64,000 nucleotides of DNA from Erythrobacter sp. SDW2 (lineage in GTDB: Bacteria > Pseudomonadota > Alphaproteobacteria > Sphingomonadales > Sphingomonadaceae): positions 1,736,001-1,800,000 of the forward strand of contig NZ_CP090370.1 in the NCBI RefSeq assembly GCF_021431965.1, in the 5' to 3' direction. Below, one piece after another: positions 17,260-25,096 of the stretch. Under the pieces are notes generated by a model that was given only the letters and a program-made list of their open reading frames with translations, was not told the origin of the DNA and did no database searches. Numbering within the stretch: the stretch's first letter is position 1; every line of letters starts with the position of its first letter. A program made the translations under genes and the position numbers.

Positions 17260-18395
17260 GAGACAAGTCTCACAAGGGCGTTGCGGATGCGGCGAAAGAA
17301 TCCGGCCTTGGCGACGTTCTCGGCTGCGACCAGCGGCACCCGCGAAGGCTCCATCCCGTCGACCGAAATGACCAGTTCTGCCACGGTTTCGCCGGCCCTG
17401 ACCGGTGCGCGCAAAGGGCCGTCATAGGCGATTGCCAGCGACAGTTTGCGCGTCGCGCCTACAGGCACGGAAAAGCGGATCGGATGATCGGTCGTCAGCG
17501 TAACCTCGCTCGCCGAACCGTCCTGCACCCTTGCCGAACCGAACTCGGCACCCCTTGCGAACAGTTGGGTGCTCTGGAAGTTGTCGAAACCCCATTCCAT
17601 CAGTGCCCGCGCCGTTTCGTCCCGTTGGGATTCTTCGGCAGCACCGGCAACGACCAACACCAGTCGCCGGTCACCGCGCTGGGCGCTGCCGAGGAAGCCG
17701 AAACCGGCCTGGTTGGTAAAACCGGTCTTGATCCCGTCAGCGCCTTCGACACGACCTGTCAGCGGGTCATGATTGTCTTGGGCAAAGCCGTTGGTACGCA
17801 GACCCCGATGGCCGAAATAGCGGCGATAGAGCGCCGCATGCTCCGTCGTCAGCGCGCGGCCCAGCGTCACGAGGTCGCGGGCGGTGGTGAAGGTCCTTCC
17901 GCCATCCGGGAACCCGTTGGGATTGCCGAAATGGCTCTGTGTCATGCCCAATGCGCGGGCGTTGGCGTTCATGATCCTGACCCAGCCGTCGAGCGAACCG
18001 GCGACGCCCTCGCCAAGCACGACAGACCCGTCATTGGCGGAAACTGTGGTGATGCCCATCAGCAGGTCGTTGACCGTAACCTCCTGCCCCGGTTCGAGGA
18101 ACATGGTCGAACCGGTGCGGCGCCATTCCTTGGCCGCCGCTTCGCTGAAGGTGAAGGTCTGCTCCGGCCTGAGCTTGCCCTGTGCGATCAGGTCGAACGC
18201 GGAATAGACGGTCATGGCCTTGGTAATCGAAGCCGGGACGAAACGCCGGTCGATATTGCGGGCATGGAGCACCTGGCCGCTCGACAGGTCGACCAGCATG
18301 GCGATGGGGATGTCGTCAGGGACCGGTGCCGGGGCCGCATGCCCGGGCACGCCCAGCGCGGCAACGGCCAGAACTGTCCCGAGAAATCGCTTCAC
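17256..18395 (-). CDS. dacC: D-alanyl-D-alanine carboxypeptidase (PBP5/6 type)
   Basis: A periplasmic low-molecular-weight PBP that trims the terminal D-Ala from peptidoglycan stems. From the GTG at 18395 (379 residues) there is a signal peptide (MKRFLGTVLAVAALGVPGHA), the active-site SxxK as SITK (Ser56, Lys59), SAN at 119-121 and KTG at 223-225, followed by a PBP5 C-terminal beta domain and a short amphipathic tail (FFRRIRNALVRL) that may anchor it to the membrane. A GTG at 18401 is also in frame, but GGGAG is spaced correctly only for 18395. The ribosome site lies in a hairpin (18401-18420). Co-oriented with rlpA-like and mltB genes. Confidence 0.92.
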   Translation of the reverse strand: MKRFLGTVLAVAALGVPGHAAPAPVPDDIPIAMLVDLSSGQVLHARNIDRRFVPASITKAMTVYSAFDLIAQGKLRPEQTFTFSEAAAKEWRRTGSTMFLEPGQEVTVNDLLMGITTVSANDGSVVLGEGVAGSLDGWVRIMNANARALGMTQSHFGNPNGFPDGGRTFTTARDLVTLGRALTTEHAALYRRYFGHRGLRTNGFAQDNHDPLTGRVEGADGIKTGFTNQAGFGFLGSAQRGDRRLVLVVAGAAEESQRDETARALMEWGFDNFQSTQLFARGAEFGSARVQDGSASEVTLTTDHPIRFSVPVGATRKLSLAIAYDGPLRAPVRAGETVAELVISVDGMEPSRVPLVAAENVAKAGFFRRIRNALVRLVS

Positions 18396-18400
18396 TTTCA

Positions 18401-18420
18401 CTCCCGCACACCGGCGGGAG
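18401..18420 (-). promoter_or_regulatory. hairpin covering the dacC ribosome-binding site
   Basis: CTCCCGC and GCGGGAG form a perfect 7-bp stem with a 6-base loop immediately before the dacC start. The GGGAG of the ribosome site is one arm. The rlpA-like stop codon (18429-18431) is only 9 bases upstream, so a ribosome finishing that gene would melt the stem. Coupled translation is the simplest reading; this is inference from sequence geometry. Confidence 0.45.
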
Positions 18421-18428
18421 CCGGTGGC

Positions 18429-19550
18429 CTATCCTGCTGAAACTACCTGAGCGTCGCTATAGCCAGCCGCCCGCACCTTGGCGAGCGCTGCCTCGGCCTG
18501 TCCACGGGTGGCGTAAGGCCCACAGCGGACACGGTAGATACTGCCGGACTTCGTCACGAAGCCGCCGTCGAGTTTGGCCGCGAGCCGCTTGGCGTTGGCT
18601 TCGCTGGAGAAGGCGGCGGCCTGGACCGCGAACTTGCCTTCCAATGCCGGGGCTGGTTCGCGCAGAGGGGTGTAAACAGGCTGCGCCGCCGGCATGGCTG
18701 CCTGTACCCCAGGAAGCGAGTAGCGCTGAATCTCCGGGGCACGGGGGACAGCTGCCGGCGCAGCCGGAACAGCGGCGCGGCTGGACTGCATCGGCATGGA
18801 GCCGGCCGGAAGCGGCGGCAGCGGATACACCTTGTTTGCCTTGGCAGGCTGGCTGCCGAAGGTACGGTCGAATTCGGTCTGCACAGGCGTCGTGCTGGCA
18901 GCCGAAGGTGCGACCGCCGTCGCGACAGGTCCAGTGCTTACAGGCGGACCCGACGGACCTGCGAGGCTGGCGAAGCCGCCATCTGCCGGTAGCTTCTTCT
19001 TCAGCACTGCCAGAAGCGAATCGGGCGTCGCGAGGCGTTCGGGGACCTGTTTGCCCATGCGCAGTTCGGCGCGTTCGGCCTCGGGCGGATTGACGCGGCG
19101 GACGCGCACCGGTTCGCCTTCGCGGATACCCAGCTGGGCTGCAGCACCCGGGGAAAGCGCCACTTCCCGCTGTGACGTCATCGGGCCCCGGCGATCGACG
19201 CGGGCGAGAATTGTGCGGCCGGTCTCCAGCGAGGTCACTTCGACATAGCTCGGCATCGGCAGTGTCTTGTGCGCCACGGAGACACCCTGCCCGCCTTCGC
19301 CATCGAAGGCGGCATAGCCGACAGTGTCGTAGCTGTAGGTGTCCTCTGGCGTGAACAGCTGGCCATCGACCGTGAACGGCTCGCCCAGCACTTGTGGATA
19401 GTCCGCCTCCGGACCGTAGGCTGCACCGGACCTTGGCGGAGCATCAAGGCTGGAAATGTCATAGCCGCCCGACCCACCGCCACAGGCGGCAAGCAAAGCG
19501 CTCAGGCCAAGGGCAAGGAAAGCCTTGTGGGCATTATCGGGCAATCTCAT
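18429..19550 (-). CDS. RlpA-like septal lipoprotein with SPOR domain
   Basis: RlpA proteins are outer-membrane lipoproteins with a double-psi barrel that cleave denuded glycan strands at the septum. The 373 residues have a lipoprotein signal (LALGLSALLAAC), a barrel with VAHKTLPMPSYVEVTSLETGRT, a Pro/Ala-rich linker (about 190-295) and a C-terminal SPOR domain (GKFAVQAAAFSSEANAKRLA). The barrel lacks the SWYG...TANGE loop with the catalytic Glu of Pseudomonas RlpA, and the NDRGP catalytic segment reads VDRRGP. It is therefore probably a non-catalytic or altered relative. It overlaps mltB by 17 bases. Confidence 0.85.
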   Translation of the reverse strand: MRLPDNAHKAFLALGLSALLAACGGGSGGYDISSLDAPPRSGAAYGPEADYPQVLGEPFTVDGQLFTPEDTYSYDTVGYAAFDGEGGQGVSVAHKTLPMPSYVEVTSLETGRTILARVDRRGPMTSQREVALSPGAAAQLGIREGEPVRVRRVNPPEAERAELRMGKQVPERLATPDSLLAVLKKKLPADGGFASLAGPSGPPVSTGPVATAVAPSAASTTPVQTEFDRTFGSQPAKANKVYPLPPLPAGSMPMQSSRAAVPAAPAAVPRAPEIQRYSLPGVQAAMPAAQPVYTPLREPAPALEGKFAVQAAAFSSEANAKRLAAKLDGGFVTKSGSIYRVRCGPYATRGQAEAALAKVRAAGYSDAQVVSAG

Positions 19551-20544
19551 CGGCTAACAGCCCCACACTCATCGCGTAGTAGTTGGAGCAGTTATATTCG
19601 AGGATAACCCGATAATTTGAGGTTAAGAGCCAGGCACGCGTGCCAGGCCCATCGGGCTGGAACAGCGAAGTAAGCGTTCCGTCTGGCAGCGAACCATAGG
19701 GCTGGACACCGAGCTGGCGCCACTCCCCGACGGTCTTCCACTGGCTGTGCCGCTCATGCACCCGCGAGCATACAGGAGCGACCAGTTCGGTCTTGTAGCT
19801 GTCCGGATTGAAGCCTGCGGGCAGCGAGGCCTGCACGCCCCAGGGTATTCCGCTGCGCCAGCCCGAGTCCTGGAAATAGCGCGCGATCGAGGCGAGCGTA
19901 TCGGCGCGATTGTCGAAAATATCGGCCCGCCCGTCGCCATCGCCATCGGTGGCCAGCCGCAAATACACGCTCGGCAGGAACTGCGGGTTGCCGAATGCTC
20001 CGGCCCAGCTGCCGACCAGCTTTGAGCGCGCGTAGCCCTTGTCGGCCACCTTCATCAGCGCGACCCATTCGTCCGCGAACAGATCGCGCCGCCGCCCTTC
20101 CCACGCCAGCGTGGCAAGCGAGCGCGAGAGGTCGAAATCGCCCTTGTAGCTGCCGTAATTGGTCTCGTGCCCCCAGATCGCCAGCAGGATCGGCGCCGGG
20201 ACGCCGTAGCGGGACTCGATCCGGTCATGGAGATAGCGCGTAGCGTCGTACGCCCGCCGCCCGCCCTGGATGCGATTGTTGTCGACGTGGGTGTTGAGAT
20301 AGGGCTGGAGCTTTGGAAAGCCGCTGCTGCTCGGGGTGCCGGGTTGCGAACGGTCGAGTTCGATCACGCGCTGGTTGGGCGTCAGTCCCTCGGTCATACG
20401 CAACAGGGTGGGTTCACTCACCCCCTCTGCTCTCGCCCTGGCCATCAGTATCTGGAGGTAGGAATCGAACGCCATGTCCTGCGCCGAAACGGGGGCAGCA
20501 AGAGCGATCGCGCTGAGGGCAAGGAGCAGGCGGTTCATTGGCAT
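19534..20544 (-). CDS. mltB: lytic murein transglycosylase, MltB family
   Basis: Cleaves peptidoglycan glycan strands to 1,6-anhydromuropeptides. The 336 residues have a signal peptide (RLLLALSAIALAAPVSAQ, no lipobox cysteine, so soluble periplasmic), the slt/MltB catalytic motif ILLAIWGHETNYGS (Glu127), GAFGNPQFLPSVYL, DGDGRADIFDN and SIARYFQDSGW. ATG 20544 is preferred over 20619 because AAGGCGAG lies just before it; 20538 is an alternative. First gene of the run mltB-rlpA-dacC, all cell-wall remodelling, so the three probably act together. Confidence 0.92.
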   Translation of the reverse strand: MPMNRLLLALSAIALAAPVSAQDMAFDSYLQILMARARAEGVSEPTLLRMTEGLTPNQRVIELDRSQPGTPSSSGFPKLQPYLNTHVDNNRIQGGRRAYDATRYLHDRIESRYGVPAPILLAIWGHETNYGSYKGDFDLSRSLATLAWEGRRRDLFADEWVALMKVADKGYARSKLVGSWAGAFGNPQFLPSVYLRLATDGDGDGRADIFDNRADTLASIARYFQDSGWRSGIPWGVQASLPAGFNPDSYKTELVAPVCSRVHERHSQWKTVGEWRQLGVQPYGSLPDGTLTSLFQPDGPGTRAWLLTSNYRVILEYNCSNYYAMSVGLLADEIAR

Positions 20545-20640
20545 AGCTCGCCTTGTGTCACCCTCACACTGAATCGCCAATGACTGGAATGTGGGTTTTC
20601 GACCAGGGGTTGGTCGCACAGGCTGGAAAATCGCGAATGG

Positions 20641-21390
20641 TCATGGAGTTATCGCAAACTGCTTCAGCGTCTCGTAATCTTCGCGGCAGGCATCGGCGAC
20701 CTCCCGATAATCTTCCGACAGTTCCGGCAAAGGACCCGGCGGATCGCCGAAGCCGGTCGAGGCATTGACCTTGTCATACCAGTGGCTGCCCCACACCCCG
20801 TCCTGCGGATGCGGGCCATGCGCCCATCGCAACATCGCTGGCTCCCAAGCGATATCAAGCGCTTGGCAGAGTTTCTTGAGAACGCTTTCGGGATTAGTCA
20901 GTACATCCGCACTATCCACCACGGGCGGTGCGCTGCCCCGTTGCTCGGCAATCATGTCGAAATAGCGCCGCTGGCGGGTGATGCCGAGATGGTCGGCATT
21001 GATGGCGCTGCGCTTGTTGGCATAGCTCGCCGCGACGCGGATGGGATCGCGGATCAGGAAGGCGTGGCGCATCTCGGGAAAGTCGCGGATGTCGACCGGC
21101 CCCTCCATATGGTGCGGCATGTGCTTCTGGTACCAGATCGGGCTGCCGTTGGGCACAGGGCCGCGCAGCGTTGCGGCAACCGACTGCCAGTCGCAGTCCA
21201 TGCTGGCAATGACCGCGTCCGCCATCGGCTGCGGATCGCCAGTCGTTTCGAGGTAAGCGCCATAGAACGGCTCGTCGCTCACGAAGGTATCGGCGCGGCT
21301 GGAGAAACTGCGCATCATCGCGGTCGAGAGGTTGCGGGGCCCGCTCCACATTGCAATCCGAACGGGATCAGTGGCTTGCGATGACGTCAT
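20641..21390 (-). CDS. sulfotransferase-like P-loop protein
   Basis: A 249-residue cytoplasmic protein of the sulfotransferase-like P-loop family. The N-terminus has MWSGPRNLSTAMMRSFSSR, matching the PAPS 5'-phosphosulfate loop (SGPRxxST), and AFLIRDPIRVAASYANKR matches the 3'-phosphate-binding motif with Arg and Ser. The fold is clear; the acceptor, and even whether it transfers sulfate, is unknown. It overlaps the upstream aminotransferase gene by four bases. From memory, plant 'branched-chain aminotransferase-like' proteins fuse these same two domains, which supports a joint function. Confidence 0.75.
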   Translation of the reverse strand: MTSSQATDPVRIAMWSGPRNLSTAMMRSFSSRADTFVSDEPFYGAYLETTGDPQPMADAVIASMDCDWQSVAATLRGPVPNGSPIWYQKHMPHHMEGPVDIRDFPEMRHAFLIRDPIRVAASYANKRSAINADHLGITRQRRYFDMIAEQRGSAPPVVDSADVLTNPESVLKKLCQALDIAWEPAMLRWAHGPHPQDGVWGSHWYDKVNASTGFGDPPGPLPELSEDYREVADACREDYETLKQFAITP

Positions 21391-22304
21391 GCCGCCACAT
21401 CCCGCTCCATCAGCGCCTTGTAGAGACGCTGCAACCGCTCAACCATCGGCCCCCTGCCCTGCGTCAGCTGGCGACCGTCGACCTCGGTGACGGGGACCAC
21501 CCCGGCAAAGGTACCGGTAACGAAGGCCTCGTCCGCGCCATAGACATCGGTGAGCGAGAAATTTTTCTCGAACACCGGGATGCCTTCCTCGCGGCACACC
21601 CGGATGACATTGGCGCGGGTGATGCCGCCCAGGCAATAATCACCGCTGCTGGTCCAGACCTCGCCCTTGCGGACGATGAAGAAATGGGTCGAATTGCAGG
21701 TGGCGACGAAACCATGCGGATCGAGCATCAACGCCTCATCGGCCCCTGCCTGGGTGGCCTGGATGCAGGCGGTGATGCAATTAAGCTTGGAATGCGAATT
21801 GAGCTTCTGGTCCTGCACCGCCGGATCGCCGCGCCGGACATGGACCGTGAACAGGCGGATGCCCCGCTCGATGGTGGCGGGCAGCGGGGCCTTGTACTCG
21901 GGGATGATGACCACCGTTGCCGGTGAGATCACCACACGCGGGTCCTGGTACGGGGTCGAGCGGATGCCGCGCGTCACCATCAGGCGAATGTGGACCCCCG
22001 GCTGATCGCGCATGCCATTGCTATCGATGGTCTCGTAAAGTCGTGACGTCAGTTCGTCGCGGGTCAGGCCGATGTCCATCGCGATGGCCTTGGCGCCTTC
22101 GTAGAGCCGGTCGAGATGCGCCGCGAGGAAGGCAATGCGCCCCTTGTGGACCCGCAGCCCCTCCCACACCCCGTCACCCAGCATGAAGCCGCTGTCGAAC
22201 ACGGAGACGGTCGCCTGCGCCCGCGGGACGAGCGCGCCGTTGACGTTGATGAGGATGTTTTCGTTGCGCGGATCGGGCGCGAACTCATGGGTGCCTTGTG
22301 CCAT
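21387..22304 (-). CDS. class IV aminotransferase (IlvE/D-amino-acid type)
   Basis: A fold-type IV PLP enzyme of 305 residues. Visible are FDSGFMLGDGVWEGLRV, RLMVTRG, the PLP lysine in LNSHSKLNCITACIQA, EALMLDPHGFVATCNSTHFFIV, and GGITRANVIRVCREEGIPV with TGTFAGVVPVTEVDG. Family members include branched-chain and D-amino-acid aminotransferases and aminodeoxychorismate lyase; motifs lean to IlvE/DAT but the substrate cannot be read. The start at 22304 avoids an extension antisense to tRNA-Ser. Translationally coupled to the sulfotransferase-like gene. Confidence 0.85.
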   Translation of the reverse strand: MAQGTHEFAPDPRNENILINVNGALVPRAQATVSVFDSGFMLGDGVWEGLRVHKGRIAFLAAHLDRLYEGAKAIAMDIGLTRDELTSRLYETIDSNGMRDQPGVHIRLMVTRGIRSTPYQDPRVVISPATVVIIPEYKAPLPATIERGIRLFTVHVRRGDPAVQDQKLNSHSKLNCITACIQATQAGADEALMLDPHGFVATCNSTHFFIVRKGEVWTSSGDYCLGGITRANVIRVCREEGIPVFEKNFSLTDVYGADEAFVTGTFAGVVPVTEVDGRQLTQGRGPMVERLQRLYKALMERDVAA

Positions 22305-22372
22305 GGGGCGGACCTTACTGCGCTGATGACAGGTGACAATCGCCAAAACGCCCGCTAGCGAGCGCACCACGC

Positions 22373-22462
22373 GGACAGGTGGCAGAGCGGTTGAATGCAC
22401 CGGTCTTGAAAACCGGCGTGGGCGCAAGTCCACCGTGGGTTCGAATCCCACCCTGTCCGCCA
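22373..22462 (+). tRNA. tRNA-Ser, anticodon TGA
   Basis: A 90-base class II tRNA with encoded CCA. The acceptor arm pairs GGACAGG with CCTGTCC (22452-22458), the discriminator base is G, the anticodon loop CTTGAAA within CCGGT...ACCGG gives TGA, there is a long variable arm (GTGGGCGCAAGTCCAC), and the T arm is GTGGGTTCGAATCCCAC. It is divergent from the aminotransferase gene. Confidence 0.97.
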
Positions 22463-22493
22463 AACGGGCTCGCCATCAGGCGGGCCCGTTTGG
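22460..22493 (+). terminator. 15-bp hairpin directly after tRNA-Ser
   Basis: CCAAACGGGCTCGCC (22460-22474) and GGCGGGCCCGTTTGG (22479-22493) pair along 15 bp with one G-T and an ATCA loop. The stem begins with the tRNA's own CCA. There is no T run, so it could be an intrinsic terminator of the GC-rich type or a processing signal. Confidence 0.55.
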
Positions 22494-22494
22494 C

Positions 22495-22586
22495 GTTCAG
22501 GATGGTGGCAAGAATCCACCGGGTTCGGAGTCGGAGCCGCAAGGCGGAGACGTCCCGAAGGGACAATCCCACCCTGTCCGTCAAAC
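22495..22586 (+). repeat. degenerate tRNA-Ser 3'-end copy
   Basis: Bases 22565-22586 repeat the tRNA-Ser 3' end (22444-22465) with 21 of 22 identical: AATCCCACCCTGTCCG, then C/T, then CAAAC, 121 bases apart. The preceding stretch (GGATGGTGGCAAGAATCCACC...) loosely recalls the tRNA 5' half but cannot fold into a tRNA. It is either a decayed tRNA duplicate or an attachment-site scar. Confidence 0.5.
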
Positions 22587-22592
22587 CCGCGA

Positions 22593-23204
22593 TCAGATCA
22601 GCGCCCGGATCCTCTGCGCCACGAGCGGCAACTGGTCGTTCCCGAAGTACCAGTGCTCTTCCCCGACAAAAATAGTCGGAGAGCCAAAGGCCCCGCGCGC
22701 AATCGCTTCGTCGGTGTTGGCGCGCAGGCGGTCCTTGACCGGCTGGCTTGCGGCCAGTTCGACCAGTGCCGCGCCGTCCATCCCGATCCCGTCCGCCACT
22801 TTGGCCAGCTCGGCCGGATCGTCGAGATTGCGCGCTTCGCCGAAATAAGCCTCGAACGCCGCCTCAGCAAAGCGCAGAAGCGCAGGGTGGTCATCCTCAA
22901 ACGCGCAGCAGCAGCGCATCGCGTGGACCGACTTCAGCGGATGGTAGGGCGAAGGGAAATTCATCGCCACGCCCGCCAGCTGCGCCCATTCCTTGAGCCA
23001 GTCGAAACTGAGGAGCATCCGCGACTGGTCCCCCTCGCGCGCTTCGTAGACCCTGGGATTGACCGCATTGAATACCCCGCCGACCAGAAACGGTCGCCAG
23101 CGGGTTTCGGTCAGCGCGAATTCCGGCAAGCGCTGGTAATTGTGGAACGCCAGCCGCGTCCAGGGCGACGACAGGTCGAAGAAAAAATCGACAGCAACGG
23201 ACAT
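22593..23204 (-). CDS. DsbA/GST-kappa family protein, 2-hydroxychromene-2-carboxylate isomerase-like
   Basis: A 203-residue thioredoxin-fold protein of the DsbA/GST-kappa family. The active-site region FFFDLSSPWTRLAFHNY has the catalytic-type Ser in place of a CxxC pair, and GSPTIFVGEEHWYFGNDQL matches the C-terminal cis-Pro strand. Relatives isomerise 2-hydroxychromene-2-carboxylate in naphthalene degradation using glutathione; no aromatic-degradation genes are nearby, so the real substrate is open. ATG 23204 overlaps the antiporter stop as TGATG. Neighbouring a Kef-type transporter, a glutathione link is possible. Confidence 0.8.
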   Translation of the reverse strand: MSVAVDFFFDLSSPWTRLAFHNYQRLPEFALTETRWRPFLVGGVFNAVNPRVYEAREGDQSRMLLSFDWLKEWAQLAGVAMNFPSPYHPLKSVHAMRCCCAFEDDHPALLRFAEAAFEAYFGEARNLDDPAELAKVADGIGMDGAALVELAASQPVKDRLRANTDEAIARGAFGSPTIFVGEEHWYFGNDQLPLVAQRIRALI

Positions 23205-25075
23205 CACTCGGTCCCCAGTCCTCGCCTCATGATCTGGTCCATCTGGTCGCGCAGCTTGGGGTCCCATTCTCCGCGCAATTCGCGAACCTTGGCGATCAGT
23301 TCCTCGTTCTCATGTGCCGGGACATCGACCTTGTAGACATCCGCGATGGCCACCATCGAGCTGCGGTCCATGTCCTGGAAGGCGTCGGCCATCGCCTGCG
23401 CCGCCTGCCGGTCGTGCCCCATCGCTTCATAGGCCGAGCGGCCCATGCGGATCGAGCCGTCATAGACCTCGCGGATAATATCGCGGCAGCCGAGCGCCCA
23501 CAGCTTGTAGACATGGTCCCGGTCGATCGCCCGGGCGATGACGTGCACCTTGGGATAGTTTTGCACGACATGGGCGACCAGCCGGTCGATCTGCTCCTTC
23601 TCGTCGAGCGCAACGATCAGCAGCTTGGCCCGGGCGATCCCGGCACTGGCGAGCAGGTCGGGCCGCGTGGCATCGCCGAAATAGGCCTTGGTGCCGAACT
23701 TCTCGAGATTGGCGATATGGCGCGAATCATAGTCGATCACGGTGGCCTTGTAGCCGGCCGCATCGAGCATCCGGTCGACAATCCCGCCGACCCTGCCGCG
23801 CCCGGCGAGGATGATCTCGTTGTTTTCGGCAATCGCATCGGCCTCGCGTTCGTCGCCGCCGGTGCAATACATCCGCATGATCACCTTGTCATAGACAATG
23901 AACAGCAGCGGAGTGATGAGCATGGAGGAAGCGATGACCAGCAGCAGCAGGCTCGCCAGATCCTGACCAAACACCGCATTGGCGACGGCGAAAGACACCA
24001 GCACGAAGCCGAACTCGCCCGCCTGTGCCAGCCCGAGCGAGAACAGCCAGCGGTCCTGCGCCCGCAGGTGGAACGCCTTGCCGATCGCGAACAGCACTGC
24101 CATCTTCGCGAGGACTACCACTGCGGTCCAGAACACGACATCGCCCAGACGGTCGCGCAGCAGGGTGAAGTCGATCCCCGCCCCGACGGTGATGAAGAAC
24201 AGGCCGAGCAGCAGGCTCTTGAACGGGTTGATGTCGGCCTCGAGTTCGTGCCGGTATTCGCTGTTGGCAAGCACCACACCGGCGACGAAGGCACCCAATG
24301 CAGGCGAGAGGCCAACCAGCGTCATCAGCAGCGCGATACCGATTACGAACATGAGCGCCGCGGCAGTGAACAGTTCGCGCAATTGCAGGTTGGCGATCAT
24401 GCGGAACACCGGGCGGGTCAGATAGATCCCGATCAGGATCACCAGCCCGACCGAGGCAATCGTAACGATGCCCGCCAGCCAGGTCGGCAGGTTCTCGACC
24501 AGATTGATGCCGCCGTGGCCATGGCCTGCATCGGCCCCATGGGTTGCACCGGCCAGTTCCGGTAGCGCCAGCAGGGGCAGCAGGGCAAGCATCGGGATCA
24601 CCGCGACGTCCTGCACCAGCAGTACGGAGAAGCTCGCCTCCCCGCCCTGCGTCTTCATCAGGCCCTTTTCCTCGAGCGTCTGGAGCACAATGGCGGTGGA
24701 GGACAGGGCGAGGATCATCCCGATCGCCAGCGCGGTCTGCCACGGATTGCCGCCGACGAAGACTGCCACCGCCGCCAGCACCAGCGAAGTCAGCAGCACC
24801 TGCCCGCCGCCGAAGGCGACCAGGCGGCGCCGCATGTCCCACAGCCGCTTGGGCTCCAGCTCCAGCCCGATGACGAACAGCATCATCACCACGCCGAACT
24901 CGGCGAACTGCTGCATCTGGCCGACATCGACCCGCAGGACGCCCAGCAAAGGGGCAAGCGCCATCCCGGCGAGCAGGTAACCGAGGACCGTCCCCAGCCC
25001 GAAGCGCGTCGCCAGCGGCACTGCTACCACACCTGCCACCAGCAGGCTGAATGCGAGGATCAGGAAGTCGCCCAT
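23204..25075 (-). CDS. Kef-type monovalent cation:proton antiporter (CPA2) with TrkA-N domain
   Basis: An inner-membrane potassium/proton antiporter-type protein of 623 residues. About 12-13 hydrophobic helices occupy residues 1-395, including LGYLLAGMALAPLLG, the conserved EFGVVMMLFVIGLELEPKRLWDMRR and GFVLVSFAVANAVFG. A Rossmann TrkA-N domain follows (GRGRVGGIVDRMLDAAG, GDATRPDLL), which binds nucleotide and, in KefB/C, senses glutathione adducts. A cytoplasmic tail continues to 623. Whether this is KefB or KefC cannot be told. Coupled with a GST-kappa-like gene downstream, consistent with glutathione-linked gating. Confidence 0.88.
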   Translation of the reverse strand: MGDFLILAFSLLVAGVVAVPLATRFGLGTVLGYLLAGMALAPLLGVLRVDVGQMQQFAEFGVVMMLFVIGLELEPKRLWDMRRRLVAFGGGQVLLTSLVLAAVAVFVGGNPWQTALAIGMILALSSTAIVLQTLEEKGLMKTQGGEASFSVLLVQDVAVIPMLALLPLLALPELAGATHGADAGHGHGGINLVENLPTWLAGIVTIASVGLVILIGIYLTRPVFRMIANLQLRELFTAAALMFVIGIALLMTLVGLSPALGAFVAGVVLANSEYRHELEADINPFKSLLLGLFFITVGAGIDFTLLRDRLGDVVFWTAVVVLAKMAVLFAIGKAFHLRAQDRWLFSLGLAQAGEFGFVLVSFAVANAVFGQDLASLLLLVIASSMLITPLLFIVYDKVIMRMYCTGGDEREADAIAENNEIILAGRGRVGGIVDRMLDAAGYKATVIDYDSRHIANLEKFGTKAYFGDATRPDLLASAGIARAKLLIVALDEKEQIDRLVAHVVQNYPKVHVIARAIDRDHVYKLWALGCRDIIREVYDGSIRMGRSAYEAMGHDRQAAQAMADAFQDMDRSSMVAIADVYKVDVPAHENEELIAKVRELRGEWDPKLRDQMDQIMRRGLGTE

Positions 25076-25096
25076 GGTATGCGCTGCGGTGCCGGC

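Noticed and set aside
15367-17427. Long open frames opposite metG, holB and tmk
   Set aside because: They are low-complexity (Arg/Ala/Gly-rich or His/Gln-rich), have no motifs and mirror real genes on the other strand.
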